This document shows positions 41,810-50,565 of a DNA stretch of 64,000 nt, in pieces. A program made the position numbers and the translations under genes. This DNA comes from Pseudomonadota bacterium. Lineage in GTDB: Bacteria > Pseudomonadota > Alphaproteobacteria > Acetobacterales > Acetobacteraceae. The stretch covers positions 23,467 through 87,466 of the forward strand of contig JAJYYH010000015.1 in the NCBI GenBank assembly GCA_021801255.1. Reading direction: 5' to 3'. Under the pieces are notes generated by a model. The model worked only from the letters and a program-made list of their open reading frames with translations, did not search any database and was not told the origin of the DNA. The first letter of the stretch is position 1. Each line of letters opens with the position of its first letter.

Positions 41810-42574
41810 ATGGCGGAGGCGGTATTGCGCACCGAGGAATTATCGGTGCGCTTCGGCGCCGAGGCGGCGGTCGATCGTGTCTCCTGCGCGTTTTATCCCG
41901 GCACGCTGACCGCGATCGTCGGGCCGAATGGGGCTGGCAAGACGACATTTTTCAACCTGATTTCGGGCCAGATCCGCGCCAGCTCCGGCGAGGTCTGGTT
42001 CAGGGGCAAGCGCATCACCGGGCTCGGCGTGGCCGCCCGGACGCGGCGCGGCCTCGGGCGGGGTTTTCAGCTCACCAACCTGTTTCCCGCCCTTTCGGTC
42101 TGCGAAAATACCCGCCTCGCCGTGCAGGCCGAGGCAAGGCGGGATTTTCGCCTGCTCAGCCTCGCTTCCGATCACCACGATCTCAACGCCCGCGCGCAAG
42201 CCATTCTGGATCATGTCGGCCTCGCCGCGCGGGCGCGGACAGTGGCAAGCGCGCTCAGCCACGGCGATCAGCGCAAGCTTGAGGTCGCGCTTTTGCTGGC
42301 GCTCCGCCCCGAGGTTTTCATGTTCGACGAGCCGACGGCGGGGATGAGCGTTGACGAGGTGCCGGTGGTGCTCGATCTGATCGCCGCGATCAAACGCGAT
42401 CGCACGAAAACCATCCTTCTCGTCGAGCACAAGATGGATGTCATCCGCGCGCTCGCCGATCGGGTGATCGTGCTGCATCAGGGCCGGCTGCTCGCCGATG
42501 GCGCGCCGGCCGAAGTGGTGGCCCTGCCGCTCGTGCGCGAGGCCTATCTGGGCCAGGGCAGTGGACATGGCTGA
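41810..42574 (+). CDS. Liv-type ABC ATPase (LivG-like)
   Basis: A 254-residue cytoplasmic ATPase. Walker A is GPNGAGKTTFF (about 37-47), the signature is ALSHGDQRKLEVALLLA, which departs from LSGGQ (SHGDQ is usual in LivG-like proteins), and Walker B is EVFMFDEPTAGMS. The C-terminal LRP-type end is present. It pairs with the next ATPase and two permeases. Its stop overlaps the next gene by 8 bases. Confidence 0.93.
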   Translation: MAEAVLRTEELSVRFGAEAAVDRVSCAFYPGTLTAIVGPNGAGKTTFFNLISGQIRASSGEVWFRGKRITGLGVAARTRRGLGRGFQLTNLFPALSVCENTRLAVQAEARRDFRLLSLASDHHDLNARAQAILDHVGLAARARTVASALSHGDQRKLEVALLLALRPEVFMFDEPTAGMSVDEVPVVLDLIAAIKRDRTKTILLVEHKMDVIRALADRVIVLHQGRLLADGAPAEVVALPLVREAYLGQGSGHG

Positions 42575-43295
42575 ACCGCCGCTGCTGACGCTCGCCGGCG
42601 TGCACACGCATATCGGGCGCTATCATATTCTCCACGGCGTCGATCTCGCGGTCGCCGCGGGCGAGGTGAGCGTGCTGCTCGGCCGCAATGGCGCGGGCAA
42701 AACCACCACCCTGCGCAGCATCATGGGGCTGTGGCGGGTCTCGCGCGGCGCGATCGATTTCGCCGGCCAGCCGATCGCGGCCCGCGCGACCCCTGATATC
42801 GCGCGCCTCGGCATTGCCTATGTGCCGGAGAACATGGGGGTCTTCAGCGGGCTGACGGTTGCGGAAAATTTTCGTCTCGCCACGCCAAGCGGGCGCTTCG
42901 AGCCGCAGCGTCTCGCACAGGTAATGCGCGCTTTCCCGGTGTTGGAGCAGAAATGGCAGGTTCGCGCCGGCACGCTCTCGGGGGGACAAAAACAGATGCT
43001 GGCGATCGGGCGGGCGATCATCGCCGAGCGGCGGCTGCTGATCATCGATGAGCCGAGCAAGGGTCTGGCGCCGGTGATGGTGGGCCAGCTTCTCGACGCC
43101 TTGCTCGCGCTCAAGCGGGCGCGCACCACCATCTTGCTGGTGGAACAGAATTTCTTCCTCGCCCGCGCGCTCGGCGATCGCGTGGCGGTGATGGATGACG
43201 GGCGCATCGTCCATACCGGCACGATGGCAGCCCTCGCCGAGGATGTCGCGCTCCAGTCGCGCCTGCTCGGCCTGAGCCTGGAGAGCCACCAGTGA
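42567..43295 (+). CDS. Liv-type ABC ATPase (LivF-like)
   Basis: A 242-residue ATPase. The start is ATG at 42567 (MAEPPLLTLAGVHTHIGRYH). Walker A is GRNGAGKTTTLRS, the signature is LSGGQKQMLAIGRAI, and Walker B is LLIIDEPSKGLAP, the usual LivF form. It forms a heterodimer with the preceding ATPase on the inner face of the membrane. It is followed after 7 bases by the first permease gene. Confidence 0.93.
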   Translation: MAEPPLLTLAGVHTHIGRYHILHGVDLAVAAGEVSVLLGRNGAGKTTTLRSIMGLWRVSRGAIDFAGQPIAARATPDIARLGIAYVPENMGVFSGLTVAENFRLATPSGRFEPQRLAQVMRAFPVLEQKWQVRAGTLSGGQKQMLAIGRAIIAERRLLIIDEPSKGLAPVMVGQLLDALLALKRARTTILLVEQNFFLARALGDRVAVMDDGRIVHTGTMAALAEDVALQSRLLGLSLESHQ

Positions 43296-43302
43296 GCCGG
43301 CC

Positions 43303-44259
43303 GTGAGACCGCGCGATCCCCTGCCGTATCTGGTGCTGCCGGCGCTCGCCCTGGCGGCGCTGGCGGTGATGAGTTTCCCCGCCTGGCTCACGCTGACGGT
43401 GGCTGGGATCGCCATGGGCTGCATGCTGTTTCTGGCCGCCTCCGGCCTCACCCTGATCTTCGGCCTGATGGATGTGCTGAATTTCGCCCATGGCGGATTT
43501 GTCACCCTGGGGGCCTTCATCGCCGTCTCGGTGGTCGTGACCTGGGCGCCCGCCATAGGTGGCGTGGCGCTGGTCGCGCTCGCGGTTCTCGCCGCGGCGG
43601 TGGCGGGCGCGCTGCTCGGGCTGGTTTTTGAGCGGGTGCTGATCCGCCGCGTCGCGGGCGCGCCGTTGCGCCAGATTCTCATCACCATGGGCGGCGCGAT
43701 TATCCTGCAACAGGCGCTCATCGTGCTGTGGGGCGCCGAGCCCTTGCCCTTGCCGCGACCCGAAAATTTGCGCGGCAGCGTGATTTTCGCCGGTGCCGCG
43801 CTTGAGCGCTACCGCCTCGCGGTGATCGGGGTCGGCGTCGTGGTATTCGCCGCCCTCGCGCTCACGCTGAAGCGCACCCGGCTCGGGCTGCTGGTGCGCG
43901 CCGCGGTCGAGAATCGCGAAATGGTCGAATCCCTGGGCTTTCACGTCGATCGCTTGTTCCGCCTGGTCTTCGCCGCGGGCACGGCGCTGGCCGCGCTCGG
44001 CGGCGTGGTCTGGGCGCTCCACGCCGAGATGGTCACCGCCGATCTCGGGGCCGACATCACCATCCTCCTCTTCATCACCGTGATCATCGGCGGCTTGGGC
44101 TCGGTCGGCGGCTGTTTCCTCGCCGCCCTCCTGGTCGGTCTCGCCGATAACTATGTCGGGTTTCTCGCCCCCAAACTCGCGCTCGGCACCGATATTCTGT
44201 TGATGCTCATCGTGCTGCTCTGGCGCCCGCGGGGCCTGCTGCCGGTGGCCGAGCCATGA
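43303..44259 (+). CDS. Liv-type ABC permease (LivH-like)
   Basis: A 318-residue inner-membrane protein starting with GTG. About eight helices; family blocks are ASGLTLIFGLMDVLNFAHGG (helix 2-3), RTRLGLLVRAAVENREMVES (coupling helix region) and GLGSVGGCFLAALLVGLADN near the end. It forms the channel with the LivM-like protein. The stop overlaps the next start as ATGA. Confidence 0.92.
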   Translation: MRPRDPLPYLVLPALALAALAVMSFPAWLTLTVAGIAMGCMLFLAASGLTLIFGLMDVLNFAHGGFVTLGAFIAVSVVVTWAPAIGGVALVALAVLAAAVAGALLGLVFERVLIRRVAGAPLRQILITMGGAIILQQALIVLWGAEPLPLPRPENLRGSVIFAGAALERYRLAVIGVGVVVFAALALTLKRTRLGLLVRAAVENREMVESLGFHVDRLFRLVFAAGTALAALGGVVWALHAEMVTADLGADITILLFITVIIGGLGSVGGCFLAALLVGLADNYVGFLAPKLALGTDILLMLIVLLWRPRGLLPVAEP

Positions 44260-45320
44260 TGCGGCTGCTCTCCAACGACCGGCCGGGGCATTGGCTGCTT
44301 GCGCTTTTACTGGTCGGGCTCCTGCTCGGCCTGCTCGCGGCGCCTTTCCTGTTTCCCGGCACCAAGGCGCTGGCGGTGGCCGCGCGCATCGCGATCTTCA
44401 TCGTGCTCGCCGCGAGCTACGATATCCTGCTCGGCTATACCGGCATCGTCTCCTTCGCGCAGACGACGTTTTTCGGCCTCGGCGCCTATGGCGTCGCGAT
44501 CCCGCTCGCCCTGGGCGCCAGCGGCTGGGCCGTGGTGGCGGGAGGCGCGGCGGCGGGGATCGGTGCCTCGCTCGTGCTCGCGCTGGTCATGGCGCTGCTC
44601 TCGCTCCGCGTGCGGGCGATCTTCTTCTCGATGATCACGCTGGCCATCGCGCGCTTCGCGCAGGTGCTGGCGGCCGAATGGCGTGGCCTCACCGGCGGCG
44701 AGGACGGCCTCACCTTTACTGTCCCGCGCCTCATCAGCCCGGCGTTCCGTCTGTTTCCCGCGCCGCTGCTGGGTTTGCCGATCAGCGGCCCGGTGATCGC
44801 CTACTACCTCATCCTCGCGGTCTCGCTCGCCGCGTTTTTGCTCATGCTGCGCATGGTCAATTCGCCGTTCGGCCGCGTGCTGCAAGCGATCCGCGAGAAT
44901 CCGTTTCGCGCCGAGGCGCTCGGCTACCGCACCATTCTCCATCGCGCCCTGGCGAGCGTGCTCGCCGCCGGCTTCGCCGCCCTCGCCGGGGCGATGATGG
45001 CGCTCCAGCTTCGCTATACCAACCCCGATACGACGCTTTCCTTTTCGCTGATGATCGATATTCTGTTGATGGTGGTGATCGGCGGCATGGGCACGCTCTA
45101 TGGCGCGGCATTGGGGGCAGCACTCCTGGTGCTGGCGCAGTACTATCTTGAGCCGCTGCTGGCGGCGCTGGCGCGGCTTTCGGGCGGCGTACCGGTTCTG
45201 CCGGCGCTGTTCGATCCCGGACGGTGGTTGCTCTGGCTCGGGGTGATTTTCGTGCTCGTGGTGTATTTTTTTCCAGCCGGCATCGCGGGCACCCTCCGCG
45301 CGCGGGGGCGTGCCGCATGA
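44256..45320 (+). CDS. Liv-type ABC permease (LivM-like)
   Basis: A 354-residue inner-membrane protein, about ten helices. Blocks: [40 protein letters not shown] (coupling helix), and [19 protein letters not shown]. The second half of the translocation pore with the preceding protein. It overlaps both neighbours by 4 bases (ATGA), so the transporter and the dehydrogenase that follows are made together. Confidence 0.92.
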   Translation: MMRLLSNDRPGHWLLALLLVGLLLGLLAAPFLFPGTKALAVAARIAIFIVLAASYDILLGYTGIVSFAQTTFFGLGAYGVAIPLALGASGWAVVAGGAAAGIGASLVLALVMALLSLRVRAIFFSMITLAIARFAQVLAAEWRGLTGGEDGLTFTVPRLISPAFRLFPAPLLGLPISGPVIAYYLILAVSLAAFLLMLRMVNSPFGRVLQAIRENPFRAEALGYRTILHRALASVLAAGFAALAGAMMALQLRYTNPDTTLSFSLMIDILLMVVIGGMGTLYGAALGAALLVLAQYYLEPLLAALARLSGGVPVLPALFDPGRWLLWLGVIFVLVVYFFPAGIAGTLRARGRAA

Positions 45321-46774
45321 CCATGAAAGGCCGAGACATGTATCCTTCCACGATCGATTTTTTCATCAATGGGCGCTGGCAGCCGAGCCAGGATGGGCGG
45401 CGCATCGCGGTGCTCAATCCCGCGACCGCCGAGCCGATCGGCGCGGTCGCCCATGCCGGCGTCGCCGATCTTGATGCCGCACTCGCGGCCGCCGAGCGTG
45501 GTTTCGCGGCATGGCGGCGGGTCAGCCCCCATGACCGCGCCCGGGTGATGCGCAAGGCCGCCGAGCTGATGCGCGCGCGCGCCGATACGATCGCGCCGTT
45601 GATGACCGCCGAGCAGGGCAAGCCGCTGGCCGAAGCGCGCGGGGAGACATTGCTCGCGGGCGATCTCATCGAGTGGTTCGCCGAGCAGGGACGCCGGAAC
45701 TTTGGCCAGGTCATTCCCGGCCGCGCCGCCGGCATCCATCAATTCACATCGAAGGAGCCGGTCGGGCCGGTCGCGGCCTTCACGCCGTGGAATTTCCCGA
45801 TCAACCAGGCGGTGCGCAAAATCTCCCTGGCACTCGCCGCCGGCTGTTCGATCATCATCAAGGGGCCGGAGGAGACGCCGGCCTCCTGCGCCGAACTGGT
45901 GCGCGCCTTCGCCGATGCCGGCGTGCCGGAGGGCGTGGTCAATCTGGTGTTCGGCGTACCCGCCGAAATCTCGGAATACCTGATCCCGCATCCCATCATC
46001 CGCAAGATTTCCTTCACCGGCTCGACGGCGGTCGGCAAGCACCTCGCCGCGCTGGCCGGCGCGCACATGAAGCGCATCACCATGGAGCTTGGCGGCCACG
46101 CGCCGGCGATCGTCTTCGAGGATGCCGATGTCGAGAAAGCCATTGCCATCCTCGCCGCCAATAAATTCCGCAATGCCGGTCAGGTCTGCGTCGCGCCGAC
46201 GCGGTTTCTGGTGCAGGAGCCGGTCTATGAGCGGTTTGTCGCCGGGTTCACCGCCGCCGCCAAGGCGCTGAAACTGGGCGACGGAATGGAAAAGGAGACG
46301 AAAATGGGCCCGCTCGCCCATGCCCGGCGCATCCAGGCGATGGAGGATTTCGTCACCGACGCCCACAAGCACGGTGCGCGCGTGCATACCGGGGGCGAGC
46401 GGGTCGGCAACAAGGGCTACTTCTTCGCGCCCACGGTGATCACGGATCTGCCGCTCGAGGCGCGGCTGATGAACGAGGAGCCGTTCGGCCCGATCGCCCT
46501 GATCCGCCGCTTCCGCGACAGCGAGGAGGCGGTGGCAGAGGCCAATCGCCTGCCCTACGGGCTCGCGGCCTACGCCTATACGCGCTCGGCGCGCACCGCC
46601 TCGGCGATCGCGGAGGCGGTGGAATCCGGCATGATGTCGATCAACCACCACGGTCTCGCGCTGCCGGAAGTGCCGTTCGGTGGTATCAAGGATTCGGGCT
46701 ATGGCTCGGAGGGCGGCACGGAGGCGATCGAGGCCTATCTCAACACCAAATTCGTCACCCAGGCGGCGCTCTGA
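45317..46774 (+). CDS. Aldehyde dehydrogenase, succinate-semialdehyde dehydrogenase-like
   Basis: A 485-residue NAD(P)-dependent aldehyde dehydrogenase. Start at 45317 overlaps the permease stop; ATGs at 45323 and 45338 (the latter with AAAGG upstream) are alternatives. Motifs: [15 protein letters not shown], the Rossmann loop [12 protein letters not shown], the general-base Glu in TMELGGHAP and the catalytic Cys in [11 protein letters not shown]. The length and [15 protein letters not shown] near the end fit the GabD group, but the aldehyde cannot be named. Product removal for the imported compound is a fair guess. Its stop codon lies in the edge of the 105-base repeat. Confidence 0.9.
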   Translation: MTMKGRDMYPSTIDFFINGRWQPSQDGRRIAVLNPATAEPIGAVAHAGVADLDAALAAAERGFAAWRRVSPHDRARVMRKAAELMRARADTIAPLMTAEQGKPLAEARGETLLAGDLIEWFAEQGRRNFGQVIPGRAAGIHQFTSKEPVGPVAAFTPWNFPINQAVRKISLALAAGCSIIIKGPEETPASCAELVRAFADAGVPEGVVNLVFGVPAEISEYLIPHPIIRKISFTGSTAVGKHLAALAGAHMKRITMELGGHAPAIVFEDADVEKAIAILAANKFRNAGQVCVAPTRFLVQEPVYERFVAGFTAAAKALKLGDGMEKETKMGPLAHARRIQAMEDFVTDAHKHGARVHTGGERVGNKGYFFAPTVITDLPLEARLMNEEPFGPIALIRRFRDSEEAVAEANRLPYGLAAYAYTRSARTASAIAEAVESGMMSINHHGLALPEVPFGGIKDSGYGSEGGTEAIEAYLNTKFVTQAAL

Positions 46775-46875
46775 GAGTTTGAAAAAGAATGCCCTCGCGC
46801 CCCAGAATCGACCGGAAAAATCAATGTTTTCAGAGGGCGTTCTTTTTCAAGTTCGATTGATTTTCAGGCTCTGAG
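46771..46875 (+). repeat. 105-base dispersed palindromic element, copy 2
   Basis: It begins CTGAGAGTTTGAAAAAGAA and ends TTTTCAGGCTCTGAG. Arms GAAAAAGAATGCCCTC and GAGGGCGTTCTTTTTC (15 of 16 pairs) form a long hairpin around a 45-base middle. Length and ends match the copy at 12504-12608 in the other orientation. It follows the aldehyde dehydrogenase gene and supplies its TGA. Confidence 0.88.
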
Positions 46876-46935
46876 CGAGGGCGCCTTGGCTTATGCCGAC
46901 CATGCGCAGTGCTGGCGCGTTGCCCATGGTCGGTT

Positions 46936-48294
46936 TCAGTCGCGCTCGGTGTAAGGATTGCGGGTGCCGCGCAATTCGATGCGGATCGGCGTGCCGGAAA
47001 GCGCGAAACTCTCGCGCAGGCTATTGACCAGATAGCGCTGATAGCTGTCCGGCAGCCGTTCGGCGCGACCGCCGAAGAGCACGAAGGTCGGTGGCCGGGC
47101 GCTGGCTTGCGTCGCGTAGCGGAGTTTCAGCCGGCGGCCCGCGATCAGCGGCGGCGGGTGGCGCTCGAGCGCGGCTTCCAGCCAGCGGTTGATCTCGCCG
47201 GTCGGCACCCGCCGGTTCCACACTTCCGCCGCCCGCCGCACCGCCGGCAGGAAGCGCTCGACGCCGCGCCCCGTTCGCGCCGAGAGCGCCACGGTTTCGA
47301 TCCCCTTGAGCTGGTTGAGGCTGGCCTCCAGCCGCGCGGCAATCGCCCGGCGCGCCGCGGCCGGATCGCTCACCGCGTCCCATTTATTGAACACCAGCAC
47401 CAGCGCCCGCCCCTCCTGCTCGACGAGGCGGGCGAGCTGGAGATCCTGGTCGTGCAGCCCCTCGCTCGCATCAACCACCAGCGCCACCAGCTCGGCATGT
47501 TTCAGCGCCGCGATCGCCGCCGAGGCGGCGAGTTTCTCGACCGCGCCGGTGATGCGCGCGCGCCGTCGGAGGCCGGCGGTATCGACGAGGTCGATGCGCC
47601 CTTGCGCGTCCTCCAGCGCCACCGCCACGGCATCGCGCGTCAGGCCCGGCTCGGGGCCGGTGAGCAGCCGCTCGGTGCCGAGCAGGCGGTTGATCAGCGT
47701 CGATTTGCCGGCATTGGGCCGCCCGACGATGGCCAGCCGCAGGGGTTTTTCGCCGGCCGCCGCGACCGGCACCCCAGCTTCCGGCAAAGCCCCGGCGATG
47801 GCGCCCATCAGCGCGCCGATGCCTTGGCCATGCTCGGCCGAGACGACGAGCGGGGCGCCGAGGCCGAGGCGAAAGGCATCGAACGAACCGGCCATGCCGC
47901 CGCGGCCTTCCGCCTTGTTGGCGATCAGCAGCACCGTCTTGCCTTGGCGGCGCAGCCAGGCGGCGAAATGGGCGTCCGCCGGCACGATCCCGGCGCGCGC
48001 GTCGATCACGAACAGCACCACCGCCGCAGCCGCGACCGCCGTCTCGGCGCCGGCGCGCATCCGCCCGGCGAGCGTCTCGGGCGCCGCCTCCTCCAGCCCG
48101 GCGGTATCGACCAGCAGCACGTCGCGCCCGCCAAGCCGGGCGGGCGCTTCCAGGGCATCGCGCGTGAGCCCGGGCTGATCGGCGACGAGGGCCGAGCGGC
48201 GGCCGGCGAGACGGTTGAACAGTGTCGATTTCCCGACATTCGGCCGCCCGACCACAACCACTTTCGGCAGCCCCGGAGGCGCTGGCTCGGTCAT
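46936..48294 (-). CDS. der: GTPase Der (EngA)
   Basis: A 452-residue double-GTPase for 50S subunit assembly. G domain 1 starts VVGRPNVGKSTLFNRLAG (about residues 13-30) with DTAGLEE and NKAEG; G domain 2 starts IVGRPNAGKSTLINRLLG (about 190) with DTAGLRRRARI and NKWD. The C-terminal KH-like domain ends the chain (RPPTFVLFGGRAERLPDSY). It begins 5 bases after the end of bamB on the same strand, giving the order TPR protein-bamB-der that is common in proteobacteria. Confidence 0.96.
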   Translation of the reverse strand: MTEPAPPGLPKVVVVGRPNVGKSTLFNRLAGRRSALVADQPGLTRDALEAPARLGGRDVLLVDTAGLEEAAPETLAGRMRAGAETAVAAAAVVLFVIDARAGIVPADAHFAAWLRRQGKTVLLIANKAEGRGGMAGSFDAFRLGLGAPLVVSAEHGQGIGALMGAIAGALPEAGVPVAAAGEKPLRLAIVGRPNAGKSTLINRLLGTERLLTGPEPGLTRDAVAVALEDAQGRIDLVDTAGLRRRARITGAVEKLAASAAIAALKHAELVALVVDASEGLHDQDLQLARLVEQEGRALVLVFNKWDAVSDPAAARRAIAARLEASLNQLKGIETVALSARTGRGVERFLPAVRRAAEVWNRRVPTGEINRWLEAALERHPPPLIAGRRLKLRYATQASARPPTFVLFGGRAERLPDSYQRYLVNSLRESFALSGTPIRIELRGTRNPYTERD

Positions 48295-48299
48295 CGGCG

Positions 48300-49646
48300 T
48301 TAGCGCATCGCCCGGAGCGCGCCGTCATTGGTGACGAGATAGACGGTGCCGGCGGCGACCACCGGCGGCACCGCGACGGCGGTTTTTTTCAGCGTCTCCT
48401 GGCCGAGGATTTTGCCCGTATAGGGGCTCAGCGAGAGCAACTGGCCGTTGCTGCCGGCAACGATCAGCCGATCGCTCACCAGGGTCGGGCCGATCCAACT
48501 GATCGGGTCGCGCTGCTTCTTGGGGTTCATGTAGTGCGGCAGATCGGTTACCCAGGCGACGGTGCCGTCATGGGCGTTGACCGCCGCCGCCTCGGCGTCC
48601 TCGGAGACGACAAACAGCCACTCGCCGGCGAGCCAGGGGGTCTGGCCGCTCGCCACCTCGCGCTCCCAGATGCGCCGCCCGGCATGGATCTCAATGGCGA
48701 CCAGGAGCCCGCCCAGCCCAACGGCAAAGACGTGATCGCCCTGCACCACGGGCAGGGCGGTGATGGAGGCGATGTTGGCGAGGGTGTTCTGCGCGCCGGT
48801 TGCGGTGATGGTTTCGCTCCAGGCCAGCGTGCCGGTCTCGGCGCGGAGTGCCAGCAGATCGCCGGAGCCGAACCCCGCGATCACCAGGCCTTGCGCATAG
48901 GCCGGGGCCGGCATGCCGAGGGCGGCGGTGGCGGCGGCGGTCGCCGGGTGCGACCAGAGCGATTTGCCGGCATCGGCGGTATAGGCATAGAGCTTGTCGT
49001 CGATGGTGGCAACGAAGAGGCGGCCATCGGCGATGGTCGGCGCGGTGCGGATCGGCATGGCGAGATTTTGCCGCCAGCGTTCGGTGCCCTTGGCGAGATC
49101 GAGCGCGATGAGGTCACCGCGCCCGGTGGTGGCGTACAGCAGATCGTTGCTCGCGGCCAGGCCGCCGCCGAGATTGACGCTGCGATCCTTCTTGGCCCGT
49201 GTGTCAACGCGCCAGCGCTTCGTACCGCGTGCCGTATCGAACGCCGCGATCGCGCCGTCGCTGTCCATCGTGAACACCGTATCCCCGATCACCACCGGGG
49301 TCGCAGTGATCTCGGCGCGGAAACCGCCGCCCGCGCCGATCGGGGCGCTCCAGGCATTGGTGATGCGCTCGGCAACCTTGAGATGGCCCATGAGATGGGC
49401 GGGATTGCCCCCATCCTGCGGCCAGGCGGCGTTTGCCACCGGCGGCGGCAGCATGACCTTGCCGACACCGGCGCTCACCGTGAGGCCGCGGCTATTGTGG
49501 ATGACCGCCTCGCGCTTGCCCTGGAGCGGGTGCTTGGGGGTGCTGAGAACGCTATCCCAGTCCAGCCAGTCGCTGAGGTTGCTGCACCCGGCGAGCAGGC
49601 CAAGGGGAGCGAGCACGGCGGCGCGGCGGGTGAGGCGTGCGGTCAT
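48300..49646 (-). CDS. bamB: Outer-membrane assembly lipoprotein BamB (PQQ-repeat beta-propeller)
   Basis: A 448-residue lipoprotein: lipobox Leu-Ala-Gly-Cys with Cys near residue 21, then eight-bladed propeller repeats of the PQQ type (GLAASNDLLYATTGRGDLIALD, split here: NDLLYATTGRGDLIALDLA; VFTMDSDGAIAAFDTARG; RLIVAGSNGQLLSLSPYTG). BamB helps the BAM complex fold beta-barrel proteins. The reading frame is open far upstream (to 50141), but the signal peptide start at 49646 is clear. It is encoded between the TPR protein and Der. Confidence 0.9.
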   Translation of the reverse strand: MTARLTRRAAVLAPLGLLAGCSNLSDWLDWDSVLSTPKHPLQGKREAVIHNSRGLTVSAGVGKVMLPPPVANAAWPQDGGNPAHLMGHLKVAERITNAWSAPIGAGGGFRAEITATPVVIGDTVFTMDSDGAIAAFDTARGTKRWRVDTRAKKDRSVNLGGGLAASNDLLYATTGRGDLIALDLAKGTERWRQNLAMPIRTAPTIADGRLFVATIDDKLYAYTADAGKSLWSHPATAAATAALGMPAPAYAQGLVIAGFGSGDLLALRAETGTLAWSETITATGAQNTLANIASITALPVVQGDHVFAVGLGGLLVAIEIHAGRRIWEREVASGQTPWLAGEWLFVVSEDAEAAAVNAHDGTVAWVTDLPHYMNPKKQRDPISWIGPTLVSDRLIVAGSNGQLLSLSPYTGKILGQETLKKTAVAVPPVVAAGTVYLVTNDGALRAMR

Positions 49647-49692
49647 CGCGGGCCGCCGCCGTTGCGGACAAGGCGGCAGAGAAAAACCGCCA

Positions 49693-50343
49693 TCAGCCGC
49701 CGAGTTCAACCAAGAAAGCGCTGGCGCGCTGGCGCAGGCCGGGCGGCGCGGTGGCCTCCTGCGAGAGCGCGCGCAGCGTGGCCTTGGCCTGATCGGTCTT
49801 GCCCTGGCGCAGCGCCAACAGGGCGGACAATTCCTCGGCCAGCGGGCGATAGGGGTTATCGGCCGCCAGCAGCGGCTGCAGCCTTGCCGCGAGCTGCGCC
49901 GGATCGGCGCTGTCGATCTGGCGCTGCACGGCGAGCAGGGCGGCGAGTTGGGTGAGCAGCGGATCGAGCCGGGCATCGCCGGCAAGCCGGTCCCAGATCG
50001 CCACGGCGCCAGCGAGATTGCCGTCATCGGCGGTGAGCGCCGCTTCCTGTAGCTCGGCCAGCGCGCGATAGCCCCCGCTCGCCCGTGCTGCAACATCGGC
50101 GAACGCGGCGAGCGCCTTTTTATGGTCGGGCGGCTGGGCACTGAGGGCGCGGATACCGTCGAAATAGACCGCCGCGAGCTTTTCGGTCGATTTCTGCTGG
50201 CGCCAGTGCCGGTACTGCCAGGCGCCGGTGGCGATCACCACCAGCAGCGCCGCCGCCGCCAGCCAGCCGCCATAGCGCAGCAGCATCCGGCGTGCCCGGT
50301 CGGCGCGCAATTCCTCATCGACTTCCTGGAAGATATCGGCCAC
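49693..50343 (-). CDS. Membrane-anchored TPR-type protein (YfgM-like)
   Basis: A 216-residue protein: short cytoplasmic start VADIFQEVDEELRADRARRM, one membrane helix (about residues 22-44), then a periplasmic helical tail with TPR-like repeats. The best start is GTG at 50343, preceded by GGAG; GTG at 50361 is possible. Gene order TPR-bamB-der matches yfgM-bamB-der of other proteobacteria, where YfgM works as a chaperone partner of the SecYEG translocon. Function by context and fold. Confidence 0.82.
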   Translation of the reverse strand: MADIFQEVDEELRADRARRMLLRYGGWLAAAALLVVIATGAWQYRHWRQQKSTEKLAAVYFDGIRALSAQPPDHKKALAAFADVAARASGGYRALAELQEAALTADDGNLAGAVAIWDRLAGDARLDPLLTQLAALLAVQRQIDSADPAQLAARLQPLLAADNPYRPLAEELSALLALRQGKTDQAKATLRALSQEATAPPGLRQRASAFLVELGG

Positions 50344-50447
50344 GCACCCATCTCCTGCCACCTTGGCCCGCCGGCGCGGACCATAGCGGCGCCGCCCTGG
50401 AGCGGCAAACTGTCGTTAGGGCTTGGGGGGAATTTATTGGATCAGGA

Positions 50448-50565
50448 TAAGGCCAGGGCTCTGCCCTGGACCCGCTGGGGGCAGCGCCCCCAGACCCGCA
50501 TCCCGGAAGGGATTGCAAAGGCTTTGCCTTTGCTGGGGTCCAGAGGCAAAGCCCCTGGCCTTTTT
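50448..50565. repeat. Multi-hairpin intergenic repeat, copy D (full length)
   Basis: A complete element of about 118 bases: stems CCAGGGC/GCCCTGG, GGGGGC/GCCCCC, GCAAAGGC/GCCTTTGC, and GGCAAAGCC/GGGGC-type, with TAAGGCC at one end and GGCCTTTTTA at the other. It is near-identical to copy E in inverted orientation. The end supplies the TAA stop of manC. Confidence 0.85.
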
